This document shows, in pieces, positions 42,577-51,005 of a stretch of 64,000 nucleotides of DNA (positions are counted from its first letter, which is position 1; every line of letters starts with the position of its first letter). The DNA comes from Marinospirillum alkalitolerans (GTDB lineage Bacteria; Pseudomonadota; Gammaproteobacteria; Pseudomonadales; Halomonadaceae). Position numbers and translations under genes: made by a program. The notes under the pieces are model-generated. The model was not told the DNA's origin and did no database searches. It was given only the letters and a program-made list of their open reading frames with translations. The stretch lies in contig NZ_JBANFI010000001.1 of the NCBI RefSeq assembly GCF_045055655.1, positions 496,001 through 560,000 on the forward strand, read 5' to 3'.

Positions 42577-43545
42577 ATGATGGTAGATCCTCGGTTTGTG
42601 GAGACACTGCTCTTCACCTTGCAGGTGACAGCGCCGGTCTTTTTGCTGGTCTTTATTGGTATTGCCTTGGGGCGTATCGGTTTCTTAACCGATGAGTTTA
42701 ACCGTGTGGCCTCGCGTCTGGTGTTTACAGTGAGCCTGCCGACTCTGGTGTTTTTGAACCTGAGTCGGACGCACCTGGCGGAAGTCTTTGTGCTGGACTT
42801 GATGGTCTATGCGGCTGTCGTCACGCTGCTGGCCTTTTTTTGGTTGGTGTGGCGCGCGCAAAGAACGCTGGTGGACTATGCCGATCGCGGCCCCTTTGTG
42901 CAGGGGGCCTTTCGGGGCAACCTCGGTATTCTTGGCTTGGCCTTGGCCTTTAACCAGTATGGTGAGGCCGGATTAGCCTTGGCCTCGGTCTTTTTGGCGC
43001 TGTTGATCGTGATGTATAACTTTCTCTCCGTGGTCGCACTCAGCCTGTGGCGCTCAGAGCAGGGGATTGCCTGGGGGCAAATGGGCTTGGATATTCTGCG
43101 TAATCCACTGATTATTGCCGTTAGTCTGGCTTTGCCTTTTTCCTTGCTGGAGTGGTCCTTGCCCTCAGTGCTTGCAGAAACTGCGGATTATCTGGCCGCG
43201 CTGACCTTACCGCTGGCGCTCTTGTGTGTGGGGGCGGCGCTGAATCTGCGTGCTTTACAAACCACCAGCCGTACCGCACTCAGTTCAACCGCCTACAAGT
43301 TGGTGCTGCTGCCGATACCGATGGTTTTGGGGGCATGGCTGCTGGGTTATGAAGGCCAGACGCTGGGCGTGCTGTTTTTGATTTTTGGCTGCCCTACAGC
43401 GGCGGCCAGCTATGTGATGGCGCGCAGTATGGGCAGCAATGCAGCTTTGGCGGCCAATATCGTGGCTTTAACGACACTTTTTAGTACAGTGACGCTCAGC
43501 TTGGGGGTTTTTGTGCTGCATTATTTTGGGCTCAGCAGTGGATAA
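42577..43545 (+). CDS. AEC family (auxin efflux carrier type) transporter
   Basis: About ten hydrophobic helices can be traced over 322 residues, starting TLLFTLQVTAPVFLLVFIG. The family hallmarks FRGNLGILGLALAFNQYG and GCPTAAASYVMARSMG (the P-T-A-A/x crossover motif) are present. AEC proteins transport organic acids or malate and similar anions; the substrate here is unknown. The start is uncertain: ATGs at 42538, 42577 and 42580 are in frame, and AAGG lies just before the last two, so I use 42577. It overlaps the next gene by 8 bp. Confidence 0.85.
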   Translation: MMVDPRFVETLLFTLQVTAPVFLLVFIGIALGRIGFLTDEFNRVASRLVFTVSLPTLVFLNLSRTHLAEVFVLDLMVYAAVVTLLAFFWLVWRAQRTLVDYADRGPFVQGAFRGNLGILGLALAFNQYGEAGLALASVFLALLIVMYNFLSVVALSLWRSEQGIAWGQMGLDILRNPLIIAVSLALPFSLLEWSLPSVLAETADYLAALTLPLALLCVGAALNLRALQTTSRTALSSTAYKLVLLPIPMVLGAWLLGYEGQTLGVLFLIFGCPTAAASYVMARSMGSNAALAANIVALTTLFSTVTLSLGVFVLHYFGLSSG

Positions 43546-44470
43546 GTCTCTCCGTCGTGCGACATCGTCGCTGCAGCCCTGCCCTGATGGCGCGCGCGCC
43601 TGTGCTTGGTCGGTGAATGGGTTAAAGCTACAGGGGCTGGTGTGGGGGGACCCTGTGCATCCTCCGCTGCTGGCCTTGCATGGCTGGCTGGATAATGCGC
43701 TGAGCTTTGCCGAACTGGCGCCGCGTCTGGCCGAGGCGGGCTATCAGGTGATCGCTATTGATTGGGCTGGGCATGGCCTATCGGATTGGCGTGATCAAGC
43801 CTGCTATTGGCATCAGCAAGATGTGCTGGATCTGGATGCGCTGCTCGATCAATTAGATGCATTGCCTCTGCCCATCATTGCCCATTCGATGGGGGCCGGT
43901 TTAGCGGGGATGTTGGCTGCCGCCGCACCTGAGAAAATCAGCCAACTGATCTTGATTGATGGCCTAGGCTTACTCAGCACTGAGCCAGAGGATAGTGTTC
44001 AGCAGCTCAGTCAGGCGCTGCAAGCCCAAAGAAAGCGACGTGCCCGCTCACGGACTGGTCTGCATTATCGCGATCTGGATGCCGCGATCTCGGCACGCCA
44101 AAAAGGCATGTTTCCGCTGACCGAGAAGGCTGCTTGGCAGTTATGTCAACGTGGCCTGCGTGCAGAAGAGCAAGGCTGGTGCTGGTCGAGTGATCCGCGC
44201 TTATTGCTGCCATCGCCAGTGCGCTTAACCGAAGCGCAGAACCAAGCCTATCTGGCTCAGCTGACGCAACCTGTCACGCTCTTGGCTGGTCGTCAGGGTG
44301 TTTTTGCGCAAGGCGATCGGTTGGCGGCACGCGTGGCTTGCATCCCCCAGATGCATCTGGTCTGGTTAGAAGGCGGACATCATTTACATTTAGAGCAGGC
44401 CAGTGCCTCAGCCTGCGCCGCCGTTATTTTAAAGGCACTCAAGCAGGGGCAAGATCAACCAGCTGTCTAG
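43538..44470 (+). CDS. Alpha/beta-hydrolase (GTG start)
   Basis: The hydrolase fold shows an oxyanion motif LALHGWLDNALSF, the nucleophile elbow AHSMGAGLAGM (H-S-M-G), a likely acid residue after strand 6 and the catalytic His in LEGGHHLHLEQ. The likely start is GTG at 43538 (VDKSLRRATSS), overlapping the AEC stop by 8 bp, because upstream ATGs lie inside the AEC frame. The length is 310 residues. It resembles MhpC/YcjY-type esterases; the substrate is unknown. It is followed closely by the patatin gene. Confidence 0.85.
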   Translation: MDKSLRRATSSLQPCPDGARACAWSVNGLKLQGLVWGDPVHPPLLALHGWLDNALSFAELAPRLAEAGYQVIAIDWAGHGLSDWRDQACYWHQQDVLDLDALLDQLDALPLPIIAHSMGAGLAGMLAAAAPEKISQLILIDGLGLLSTEPEDSVQQLSQALQAQRKRRARSRTGLHYRDLDAAISARQKGMFPLTEKAAWQLCQRGLRAEEQGWCWSSDPRLLLPSPVRLTEAQNQAYLAQLTQPVTLLAGRQGVFAQGDRLAARVACIPQMHLVWLEGGHHLHLEQASASACAAVILKALKQGQDQPAV

Positions 44471-44480
44471 GAGGTCGTGA

Positions 44481-45467
44481 ATGGCAGTCACAGAACAAAG
44501 ACGCGTCGCACTGGTTTTAGGCTCAGGTGGAGCCAGAGGCTATGCGCATATCGGTGTGATCGAAGAACTGGAAGCCCGTGGCTTTGAGATCGTTGGCATC
44601 TCAGGCTGTTCGATGGGCGCACTGGTCGGCGGGCTCTATGCCGCCGGTCGCTTGAAAGACTATCGCGATTGGGTCAGTGGACTGGATTATCTGGATTTAT
44701 TGCGCTTGGTGGATGTGACTTGGAGCCCAATGGGGGCCATCAAAGGCGAGCGGGTGATGGCCATGATTAGCGAGCTGCTTGAAGGTAAGCGTATTGAAGA
44801 TCTCCCTATTCCTTACACCTCGGTGGCGACAGATCTGGTCAATCAAAAAGAAGTCTGGTTTCAAGAGGGCGATCTGTTGGAGGCCATTCGGGCTTCTATC
44901 GCCGTACCTGGGGTGATCACGCCCCTGCATCATCGTGGGCGGACGCTGGTCGATGGTGGTTTATTGAACCCCTTACCGATTACGCCTGTGGTGGCCTATC
45001 ATGCCGATTTTATTCTGGCGGTGAATGTCACAGCGCAAAACTCACAGGCAACGCTGGCCCAGCTTTTACCCGATTGGCAGCGCCCAGGGAGTCAAAAAGA
45101 CAGTGGCCGTGCGGCTGAGTGGATCTATCGTGTCAAAGAGCGTGCGGGGCAGCTGCTTGATCGCCTGAATTTCTGGGAGGATGAAGCTAAAGCCACGAGT
45201 GCAGCCGATCCTGTCGATCCCACCCGCTGGGGCAAGCTAGATGTGATGCTGCAGTCGTTTGAGATTACCCAAGCGGCACTCACCCAGTATAAGGTGGCCG
45301 GTTATCCACCTGATGTCTTGATCGAGATCCCGCGCACCACCTGTGCTGGCTACGAGTTTCATAAGGCCCCTGAGCTGATTGAACTTGGGCGGCGTAAGGC
45401 GCGTCTGGCACTGGATGAGTGGCAGAGTGACCACCCTGTCCCGAATGGAGATTTGGATGACCACTAG
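44481..45467 (+). CDS. Patatin-like phospholipase (RssA-like)
   Basis: The 328-residue protein has the patatin Ser-Asp dyad: VLGSGGARGYAHIGV oxyanion loop, GISGCSMGALVGG nucleophile (GxSxG) and LVDGGLLNPLP (D-G-G). A strong AGGAGGT lies before the ATG. The length and sequence wording resemble RssA. It probably acts on phospholipids or lysophospholipids. It ends inside the azlC start region (11-bp overlap), so it may share a transcript with azlCD. Confidence 0.9.
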   Translation: MAVTEQRRVALVLGSGGARGYAHIGVIEELEARGFEIVGISGCSMGALVGGLYAAGRLKDYRDWVSGLDYLDLLRLVDVTWSPMGAIKGERVMAMISELLEGKRIEDLPIPYTSVATDLVNQKEVWFQEGDLLEAIRASIAVPGVITPLHHRGRTLVDGGLLNPLPITPVVAYHADFILAVNVTAQNSQATLAQLLPDWQRPGSQKDSGRAAEWIYRVKERAGQLLDRLNFWEDEAKATSAADPVDPTRWGKLDVMLQSFEITQAALTQYKVAGYPPDVLIEIPRTTCAGYEFHKAPELIELGRRKARLALDEWQSDHPVPNGDLDDH

Positions 45468-46167
45468 GCTACTGGATGCGGCAGGGGTGCGATCTGGTTT
45501 TCAACGCCTGTTGCCTTTGGGCTTTTTTGTCGCGGCCTTTGGTCTGGCCTTTGGTTTGGCCGCGGCGCAGCGTGGATTAAGCGATGTTGAAGCCCTGCTG
45601 ATGAGCGCGCTGGTGTTTGCGGGCGCGTCTCAGTTTGCCGCGCTGGAGCTATGGCAGGCAGAAATTCCCTTTGTGGCACTGGCGATCACCACCTTTGCGA
45701 TTAACTCGCGCCATCTGCTGATGGGCGCTTCGCTTTATCGCTGGATGCAGCCTCTGCCTTGGGGACAGCGTCATGGGGTATTGGCGCTGCTCAGCGATGC
45801 CAATTGGGCGATGGCGATGCAAGACTATCAACATGGTCAGCGCAATTTGGGCATCGTGCTTGGTGGAGGGTTAGCCATCTGGCTGGCGTGGATGCTGGGT
45901 TGTTTAACAGGCCTGCTGGTCACCAGTGGCATCCCGCATCCTGAAGCACTGGGCCTGGATATGGTCTTAAGCTGTTTTTTGCTCAGTATGGCCTTGGGTG
46001 CGCCTGTGCAAAAGCGCCAGCTGGTGATTTGGGGAGTCGCGGCCTTGGCGGCTGGCTTGGCATGGCATTTTTTGCCCGATCATACCCATGTGGTATTGGG
46101 AGCACTGGCCGGTGGTCTGGTCGGGGCGCTGTGGCTGCCCGATGATTTAAAAACTAAGGCGGCTTAA
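45457..46167 (+). CDS. azlC: AzlC, branched-chain amino-acid (azaleucine) exporter large subunit
   Basis: The 236-residue membrane protein has the AzlC wording LPLGFFVAAFGLAFGLAAAQRG, SALVFAGASQFAALELW and INSRHLLMGASLYRW, with about seven TM helices. It pairs with AzlD to export branched-chain amino acids, including azaleucine. I place the start at ATG 45457 (MTTRLLDAAG) with GGAG 6 nt upstream, inside the 3' end of the patatin gene. azlD begins immediately after the stop. Confidence 0.92.
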   Translation: MTTRLLDAAGVRSGFQRLLPLGFFVAAFGLAFGLAAAQRGLSDVEALLMSALVFAGASQFAALELWQAEIPFVALAITTFAINSRHLLMGASLYRWMQPLPWGQRHGVLALLSDANWAMAMQDYQHGQRNLGIVLGGGLAIWLAWMLGCLTGLLVTSGIPHPEALGLDMVLSCFLLSMALGAPVQKRQLVIWGVAALAAGLAWHFLPDHTHVVLGALAGGLVGALWLPDDLKTKAA

Positions 46168-46488
46168 ATGACTTCTTTACCTTCTTTCACACAAAGTTTG
46201 CTGGCAATAGGCCTGATGGCCGGCGTCACCCTGGTGACCCGCTTTGGTGGTCTCTGGATCATGCATTGGGTGCCCCTGCATCCGCGAGTGGAAGGCTTTA
46301 TTCAGGGGATGTCTGGATCGGTGCTGATCGCCTTGATTCTGCCGATGGCGATAGAAGGGGATACCGCAGCACGCTTGGCTTTGCTGTTAACCGCTGCGGT
46401 GATGCTGCTCTGGCGGCGGCCTTTAGTGGCGATTGCCGCCGGTTTACTGCTGACAGCCACTTGGCGGGCGCTTGTCGGCTTGCCTTGA
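46168..46488 (+). CDS. azlD: AzlD, branched-chain amino-acid exporter small subunit
   Basis: The 106-residue membrane protein has about four hydrophobic helices and the AzlD pattern GLMAGVTLVTRFGGLWIM and GMSGSVLIALILPMA. It is adjacent to azlC with no gap (TAAATG), as expected for the two-subunit AzlCD transporter. It ends 28 bp before the convergent diguanylate cyclase stop. Confidence 0.92.
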   Translation: MTSLPSFTQSLLAIGLMAGVTLVTRFGGLWIMHWVPLHPRVEGFIQGMSGSVLIALILPMAIEGDTAARLALLLTAAVMLLWRRPLVAIAAGLLLTATWRALVGLP

Positions 46489-46516
46489 GCGCCTAGATGA
46501 ACGCCCTGTGCTGGCC

Positions 46517-47800
46517 TTAGTGGAATGCGAGGCTGGTCTGAGGCTGCTCATCCAATTGAAGGTGAACCAGTGTTCCGTTGGCTTGCTGGTAGAGCAGGCA
46601 GGAGCCAGCCGAGTTTTTGGCTTGCATTTTGAGGCTGGTCATTTGTGCGGCCAGCTGTTCGAGTTCAGGACGGGTTGCTGGCAGAATCTCCAGTGCGCTG
46701 ACCGAAAGGCTGACTAGGCTGAAAAAGCGCTCGACGCCAAAACGATCGAGGGCGCAGATCCCGCCACGCTGGCGGTCTTCTTCTGAGTAGAGTGCTGAGC
46801 TGAGCTGGTTGAAATCAGCCGCCAGTGCATGGAGACGATCCAGCCAATCATCTTGATCAGTGATCAGCACAAAATCATCCCCGCCAATATGACCAACAAA
46901 ATCCCCTTGTAAACGAAAGTGTTTCTTCAATATTTTGGCTAACCCAATCAAAATCTGGTCTCCAAGCGCATAACCATAGACATCATTGAAGGCCTTAAAC
47001 TGGTCCAGATCGATATAGATATAGGTAAAGCCTTGCTGAGCCTCGCGTCTTTTGGCCAGTTCAGCTTGAATGCGGTGATTGCCGGGTAAGAAGGTCAGCG
47101 GGTTATCGTCGCGCGCTTCATGCAGGCGCGAGCGAATGGTGTAGAGATGACGGCTGAATAAATAAAAGGCGGTCAGCAGCAAGGTAAAGAGCAGGAAAAT
47201 AGTAATGCTGCCAACGATGGAGTGATAGCGGGCTTCTTCGAGTGTTTGCTTGAGCTGAGTGGTATTGATTCCTGTGCCGAGGGTCCAATCCCAAGGCGCA
47301 AATTGGACGACATAGCTGGTTTTGTGCTCATAGTCGCCGGTATCTGGATTGGGCCACAGGTATTCTACAAAGCCACCGCCGTTGACAGCGGCGGCATAAA
47401 TCTCTTGGATAATGTAACGCCCATCAGGTGCTTGTAGATGCAGAATATTGGTGCCAACGATATCCTGATGCCCATTGGCCAGAGAGATGCCTTCATGATT
47501 ACCGATGAAAAAATAATTATTATCGTCATAGCTGAGGTGGCTAATCAGCTCGAGCGAGTTTTGTTGCGCGGCTTCGAGTGACAGGTCGCCAGCTTGGTAG
47601 CGTTGATAGTAAAAATCGAGCAGGCTGGTGGCATTTTGCACAAGAAAAACAGCACCTTGCTCATAGCTATGGGCAAGGTGGTGGCGAGTCTTGAGTATTT
47701 CGTACAGCGTATAGCTGATCATTGCCAAGGCAATAAAAGCAGCGATGCTAAAAAGCCCAACTTTGGAGATCAAGTAGGGCCTTGGTCTGGTTAAAGGCAT
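46517..47800 (-). CDS. Cache-domain diguanylate cyclase-like protein with GGDDF
   Basis: N-terminal TM (LISKVGLFSIAAFIALAMISY), then a periplasmic single-Cache domain (about 50-170; NNYFFIGNHEGISLANGH, YVVQFAPWDWTLGTGIN), a second TM (about 190-212) and a GGDEF domain (about 240-410). The signature reads GHIGGDDFVLI, so the third acidic position is shifted (GGDDF), and the RxxD inhibitory site is missing. Activity is uncertain. The frame opens with a TTG at 47875 with a poor RBS; I use the ATG at 47800 (MPLTRPRPYL), just before the TM, but the longer form is possible. Confidence 0.82.
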   Translation of the reverse strand: MPLTRPRPYLISKVGLFSIAAFIALAMISYTLYEILKTRHHLAHSYEQGAVFLVQNATSLLDFYYQRYQAGDLSLEAAQQNSLELISHLSYDDNNYFFIGNHEGISLANGHQDIVGTNILHLQAPDGRYIIQEIYAAAVNGGGFVEYLWPNPDTGDYEHKTSYVVQFAPWDWTLGTGINTTQLKQTLEEARYHSIVGSITIFLLFTLLLTAFYLFSRHLYTIRSRLHEARDDNPLTFLPGNHRIQAELAKRREAQQGFTYIYIDLDQFKAFNDVYGYALGDQILIGLAKILKKHFRLQGDFVGHIGGDDFVLITDQDDWLDRLHALAADFNQLSSALYSEEDRQRGGICALDRFGVERFFSLVSLSVSALEILPATRPELEQLAAQMTSLKMQAKNSAGSCLLYQQANGTLVHLQLDEQPQTSLAFH

Positions 47801-47956
47801 CACCTGCGCATCTCTCTTATTTTGATAATCTCGCCATTGTAGTGATACGGCAGGATTTGGCAACTCAGTGTTCAACTTTGCTGAGTTATGTCATCAAAAT
47901 GAAACGCAATATTACATGATGTTTTTCTTATTCAGTGATGCCTTACAAATGGGTCT

Positions 47957-48784
47957 TTACTTACCCACCATGCTCTGGCGTCTTTTTTCTTCTGCACGTC
48001 GCATCAGATACCAGCCAATAAAGGTCGCCAATGAAACCGCCAGAAGGATCAAAGTTGCTAAGGCATTGATCTTGGGTGAGACGCCCATCCGCACTGAGGA
48101 GTAGATGACCATCGGCAGCGTGGTGGCCCCTGGCCCAGTGACAAAGCTGGCGATGACCAGATCATCTAAAGACAAGGTAAAGGCCAAGAGCCAGCCAGCC
48201 GCTAAAGCGGGAGCAATCATCGGCAGCGTAATCAGCCAGAAGCTTTGAAAGGGTGTCGCGCCCAGATCCAGCGCGGCTTCTTCAATCGACTGATCCAGCT
48301 CGCGCAGTCGAGCAGACACGATCACTGCCACATAAGCGCTACAGAAGGTGGTATGCGCAATCCAGATGGTCATCGCCCCCCGATCCTGCGGCCAGCCGAT
48401 CATCTGTGCCAGATGAGTAAACAGCAGCAGTAACGACAGGCCCGTGATCACCTCAGGCATGACTAAGGGGGCGGTGATCATACTAGAAAGCGCAGTTTTA
48501 CCGCGTATCCGACGAAAACGTGTCATCACCAGCGAGGCCAGTGTGCCGATAGCCACGGCCATACTGGCAGAATAAAAGGCGATCTTCAGGCTCATCCCCA
48601 GAGCATGCAGCAGCTGTTCATCACGCAGCAGTTCACCATACCAGTGGGTTGAAAAACCACCCCAAATCGTCACCAGCCGAGAAGCATTAAAAGAGTAGAT
48701 AATCAGGATCAGCATCGGCAGATACAGAAAAGCCAAGCCGAGCCACAACATCAGCGTCGAGAAGGAGAAGCGTGGCTTAAACAT
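47957..48784 (-). CDS. potI: Polyamine ABC transporter permease (PotI-like)
   Basis: The 275-residue inner-membrane permease has six or so TM helices and the EAA loop DQSIEEAALDLGATPFQSFWLITLP, quoted here as EAALDLGATPFQSFW, matching PotC/PotI. It partners PotH in the membrane part of a putrescine-type importer. It overlaps the upstream potH by 8 bp. The downstream end is 81 bp from the diguanylate cyclase. Putrescine versus spermidine cannot be separated on sequence alone. Confidence 0.9.
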   Translation of the reverse strand: MFKPRFSFSTLMLWLGLAFLYLPMLILIIYSFNASRLVTIWGGFSTHWYGELLRDEQLLHALGMSLKIAFYSASMAVAIGTLASLVMTRFRRIRGKTALSSMITAPLVMPEVITGLSLLLLFTHLAQMIGWPQDRGAMTIWIAHTTFCSAYVAVIVSARLRELDQSIEEAALDLGATPFQSFWLITLPMIAPALAAGWLLAFTLSLDDLVIASFVTGPGATTLPMVIYSSVRMGVSPKINALATLILLAVSLATFIGWYLMRRAEEKRRQSMVGK

Positions 48785-49685
48785 TTTTCTCTAGCTCCTT
48801 AGCCTGAAAACGGTGGAACAAAATAATCGGCACCAGCAGCAGTAACAGCATGATCATCGCCAGTGCTGAGGCCACCGGCCAGTCGCGGTTGCTAAAGAAC
48901 TCTTGCCACAGGATTTTTCCGATCATCAGTGTGTCTGGGCCGCCAAGTAGCTCTGGCACCACAAACTCACCGACCGCAGGGATAAAGACCAGCATACAGC
49001 CAGCGATAATGCCGTTTTTAGACAGGGGCAGCGTAATGCGCCAAAAGGTCGAGAGTTGACGCGATCCAAGATCGGCGGCGGCTTCGAGCAGCGTGCGATC
49101 GAGACGGATCAAGTTGGCATAGAGGGGTAGCACCATAAAGGGCAGATAGGCATAGACCAGACCGATCATCACCGCGATATTGGTGTTCATGATACGCAGT
49201 GGCTCATCAATCAGATTCAGGCTCAGCAGGAGATGGTTCAGCACACCTTGATGCCCAAGTATTCCCATCCAGGCATAGACGCGAATCAAGAAGGAAGTCC
49301 AAGAGGGCATCAGCACCAGCAGCAGTAACACCAGCTGAGTCGAAGGTTTAGCCTTGGACATGGCATAGGCCATAGGGTAGCCAATCAGTAGGCAGAGGAA
49401 CATGGCCCCGGCGGCCATTTTGATCGAGCCCCAATAGGCGCTGACATACAGGCTGTCAGAAAAGAGAAACAGATAGTTCGCCAAATTCACGACAAAGGTC
49501 AGGCTGTCATTGGCATACTCAACCAAAGGCTGATAAGGCGGAATCGCAATCGCCGCTGAGGAAAAGCTGATTTTCAAGACCAGACTAAATGGCAGCAAGA
49601 AAAACAGCAACAGCCAAGTAAAAGGCAGCAGGAAAACCCAGGTGCGGCCACGAGGGAGCCAGCGTAGGAGTCGGTATTTATTCAT
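48777..49685 (-). CDS. potH: Polyamine ABC transporter permease (PotH-like)
   Basis: The 302-residue permease starts at ATG 49685 (MNKYRLLRW, RBS GGGGTAA). The frame extends to 49772 but overlaps potG. It has the family pattern LLPFTWLLLFFLLPFSLVLK, an EAA loop (LLEAAADLGSRQLSTFWRITLP) and VPELLGGPDTLMIGKILW, as in PotB/PotH. It pairs with the PotI-like permease, with which it overlaps by 8 bp, and lies 31 nt after potG. Confidence 0.9.
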   Translation of the reverse strand: MNKYRLLRWLPRGRTWVFLLPFTWLLLFFLLPFSLVLKISFSSAAIAIPPYQPLVEYANDSLTFVVNLANYLFLFSDSLYVSAYWGSIKMAAGAMFLCLLIGYPMAYAMSKAKPSTQLVLLLLVLMPSWTSFLIRVYAWMGILGHQGVLNHLLLSLNLIDEPLRIMNTNIAVMIGLVYAYLPFMVLPLYANLIRLDRTLLEAAADLGSRQLSTFWRITLPLSKNGIIAGCMLVFIPAVGEFVVPELLGGPDTLMIGKILWQEFFSNRDWPVASALAMIMLLLLLVPIILFHRFQAKELEKNV

Positions 49686-49716
49686 AAAATTACCCCAGGT
49701 TGAGGCCAGGCAGCCA

Positions 49717-50880
49717 CTAGTGCCATAACACCAGCGGGCTGCTGGCTTCCCAGTAGATATACACCTCGTCATCCCAAGTTGGACGATCCGCTAGGCGCTC
49801 GCTGTTAATCATGCTGGCCTGCACCAGCTTGCCGGAAGGCAAACGGATGTAATAGACCGAATGGCCGCCCAGATAGGCGATATCATGGACAGTACCGCGC
49901 GACCAGTTGTAGGGCTGGTCTGGTTGCTCACGCGTGACCAGCGTTTGCTCGGGGCGCAAGGCGACCCAGCCGCCGGTGGCTTCTGCCTGCGAGGTGATAC
50001 CGTGATCCAGATACACAGGCTGCTCCAGCCAAGGCGAGACCAGTTGGCAGTGGTCCGCTTCATCCACGGTCATTTCGGCTTCGAGCAGGTTAATCGAGCC
50101 GATAAACTCGGCGATCATCCGGCTATTGGGCGTTTCATAGATATCAACAGGGCTACCGACCTGTACTATCCAGCCATCCGACATAATGGCAATGCGCTCG
50201 GCCATCGTCATGGCTTCTTCCTGATCGTGGGTCACCAGCACACAGGTGACGCCGACCTTTTCAAGGATATCGACCACCTCAAGCTGCATCTCCGTACGCA
50301 GTTTTTTATCCAGTGCGCCCATAGGTTCATCCAGCAGCAGCAGGCGGGGTCTTTTGGCCAAAGAGCGCGCCAGAGCCACGCGCTGACGTTGACCACCAGA
50401 GAGTTGGTGCGGTTTGCGCTTGGCATACTTTTCCATTTTGACCAGACGCAGCATTTCATCCACACGCTGGTTGATCTCTTCTTTGTGCAGGCCGTCGCGC
50501 TTGAGGCCAAAAGCGATATTGTCCGCTACGGTCATATGTGGAAAGAGCGCATAGGACTGGAACATCATGTTGATCGGGCGCTCATAGGGCGGGAGCTGGG
50601 TGATATCCACGCCATCGAGCAGTATCTTGCCTTGGCTAGGCTGTTCAAAGCCGGCCAGAATGCGCAGCAGTGTCGATTTGCCTGATCCTGAGCCACCAAG
50701 CAGAGCGAAAATCTCACCCTGGCGGATGGTCAGGTTGACGTCATCGACAGCCAGCGTGTCGTCAAAGCTTTTACTGATGCCTTGTAACTCAAGCAAAACA
50801 GGTTTTTGTTGCTGTTGTCCGCTGATGACTTTTTTATAAGCACCAGAGACCTTGTATGCGCTGGAAGGGCTATTGGACAT
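49717..50880 (-). CDS. potG: Polyamine ABC transporter ATPase (PotG-like)
   Basis: The 387-residue ATPase has Walker A ALLGGSGSGKSTLLRI, the signature LSGGQRQRVALAR, Walker B LLLLDEPMGALDKKL, the H-loop (LVTHDQEEAMTMA) and a C-terminal TOBE region. This architecture and the gene set match PotG of putrescine import. It is the second gene of the unit, 126 bp downstream of the SBP gene with a hairpin terminator between. Confidence 0.92.
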   Translation of the reverse strand: MSNSPSSAYKVSGAYKKVISGQQQQKPVLLELQGISKSFDDTLAVDDVNLTIRQGEIFALLGGSGSGKSTLLRILAGFEQPSQGKILLDGVDITQLPPYERPINMMFQSYALFPHMTVADNIAFGLKRDGLHKEEINQRVDEMLRLVKMEKYAKRKPHQLSGGQRQRVALARSLAKRPRLLLLDEPMGALDKKLRTEMQLEVVDILEKVGVTCVLVTHDQEEAMTMAERIAIMSDGWIVQVGSPVDIYETPNSRMIAEFIGSINLLEAEMTVDEADHCQLVSPWLEQPVYLDHGITSQAEATGGWVALRPEQTLVTREQPDQPYNWSRGTVHDIAYLGGHSVYYIRLPSGKLVQASMINSERLADRPTWDDEVYIYWEASSPLVLWH

Positions 50881-50934
50881 GATGGATCTTCAACTCCTCA
50901 AGGATCTTCGTCATCTCAGTGACGCGTAAGAAGC

Positions 50935-50967
50935 AAAAACCAACCTGCGCTCGAAAGCGAGGTTGGC
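50935..50967 (-). terminator. Intercistronic hairpin between potF and potG
   Basis: On the minus strand a stem (GCCAACCT ... AGGTTGG, 7 bp perfect and extended by CGCT/AGCG) is followed by TTTTTGC. It lies 38 bp past the binding-protein stop and 55 bp before potG. It could end most transcripts after potF, leaving more binding protein than transporter. It can equally protect the potF mRNA 3' end. Confidence 0.65.
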
Positions 50968-51005
50968 TTTGGGGTGCTTCTTGTTTCAATTCAGGTCAGT
51001 GCGCG

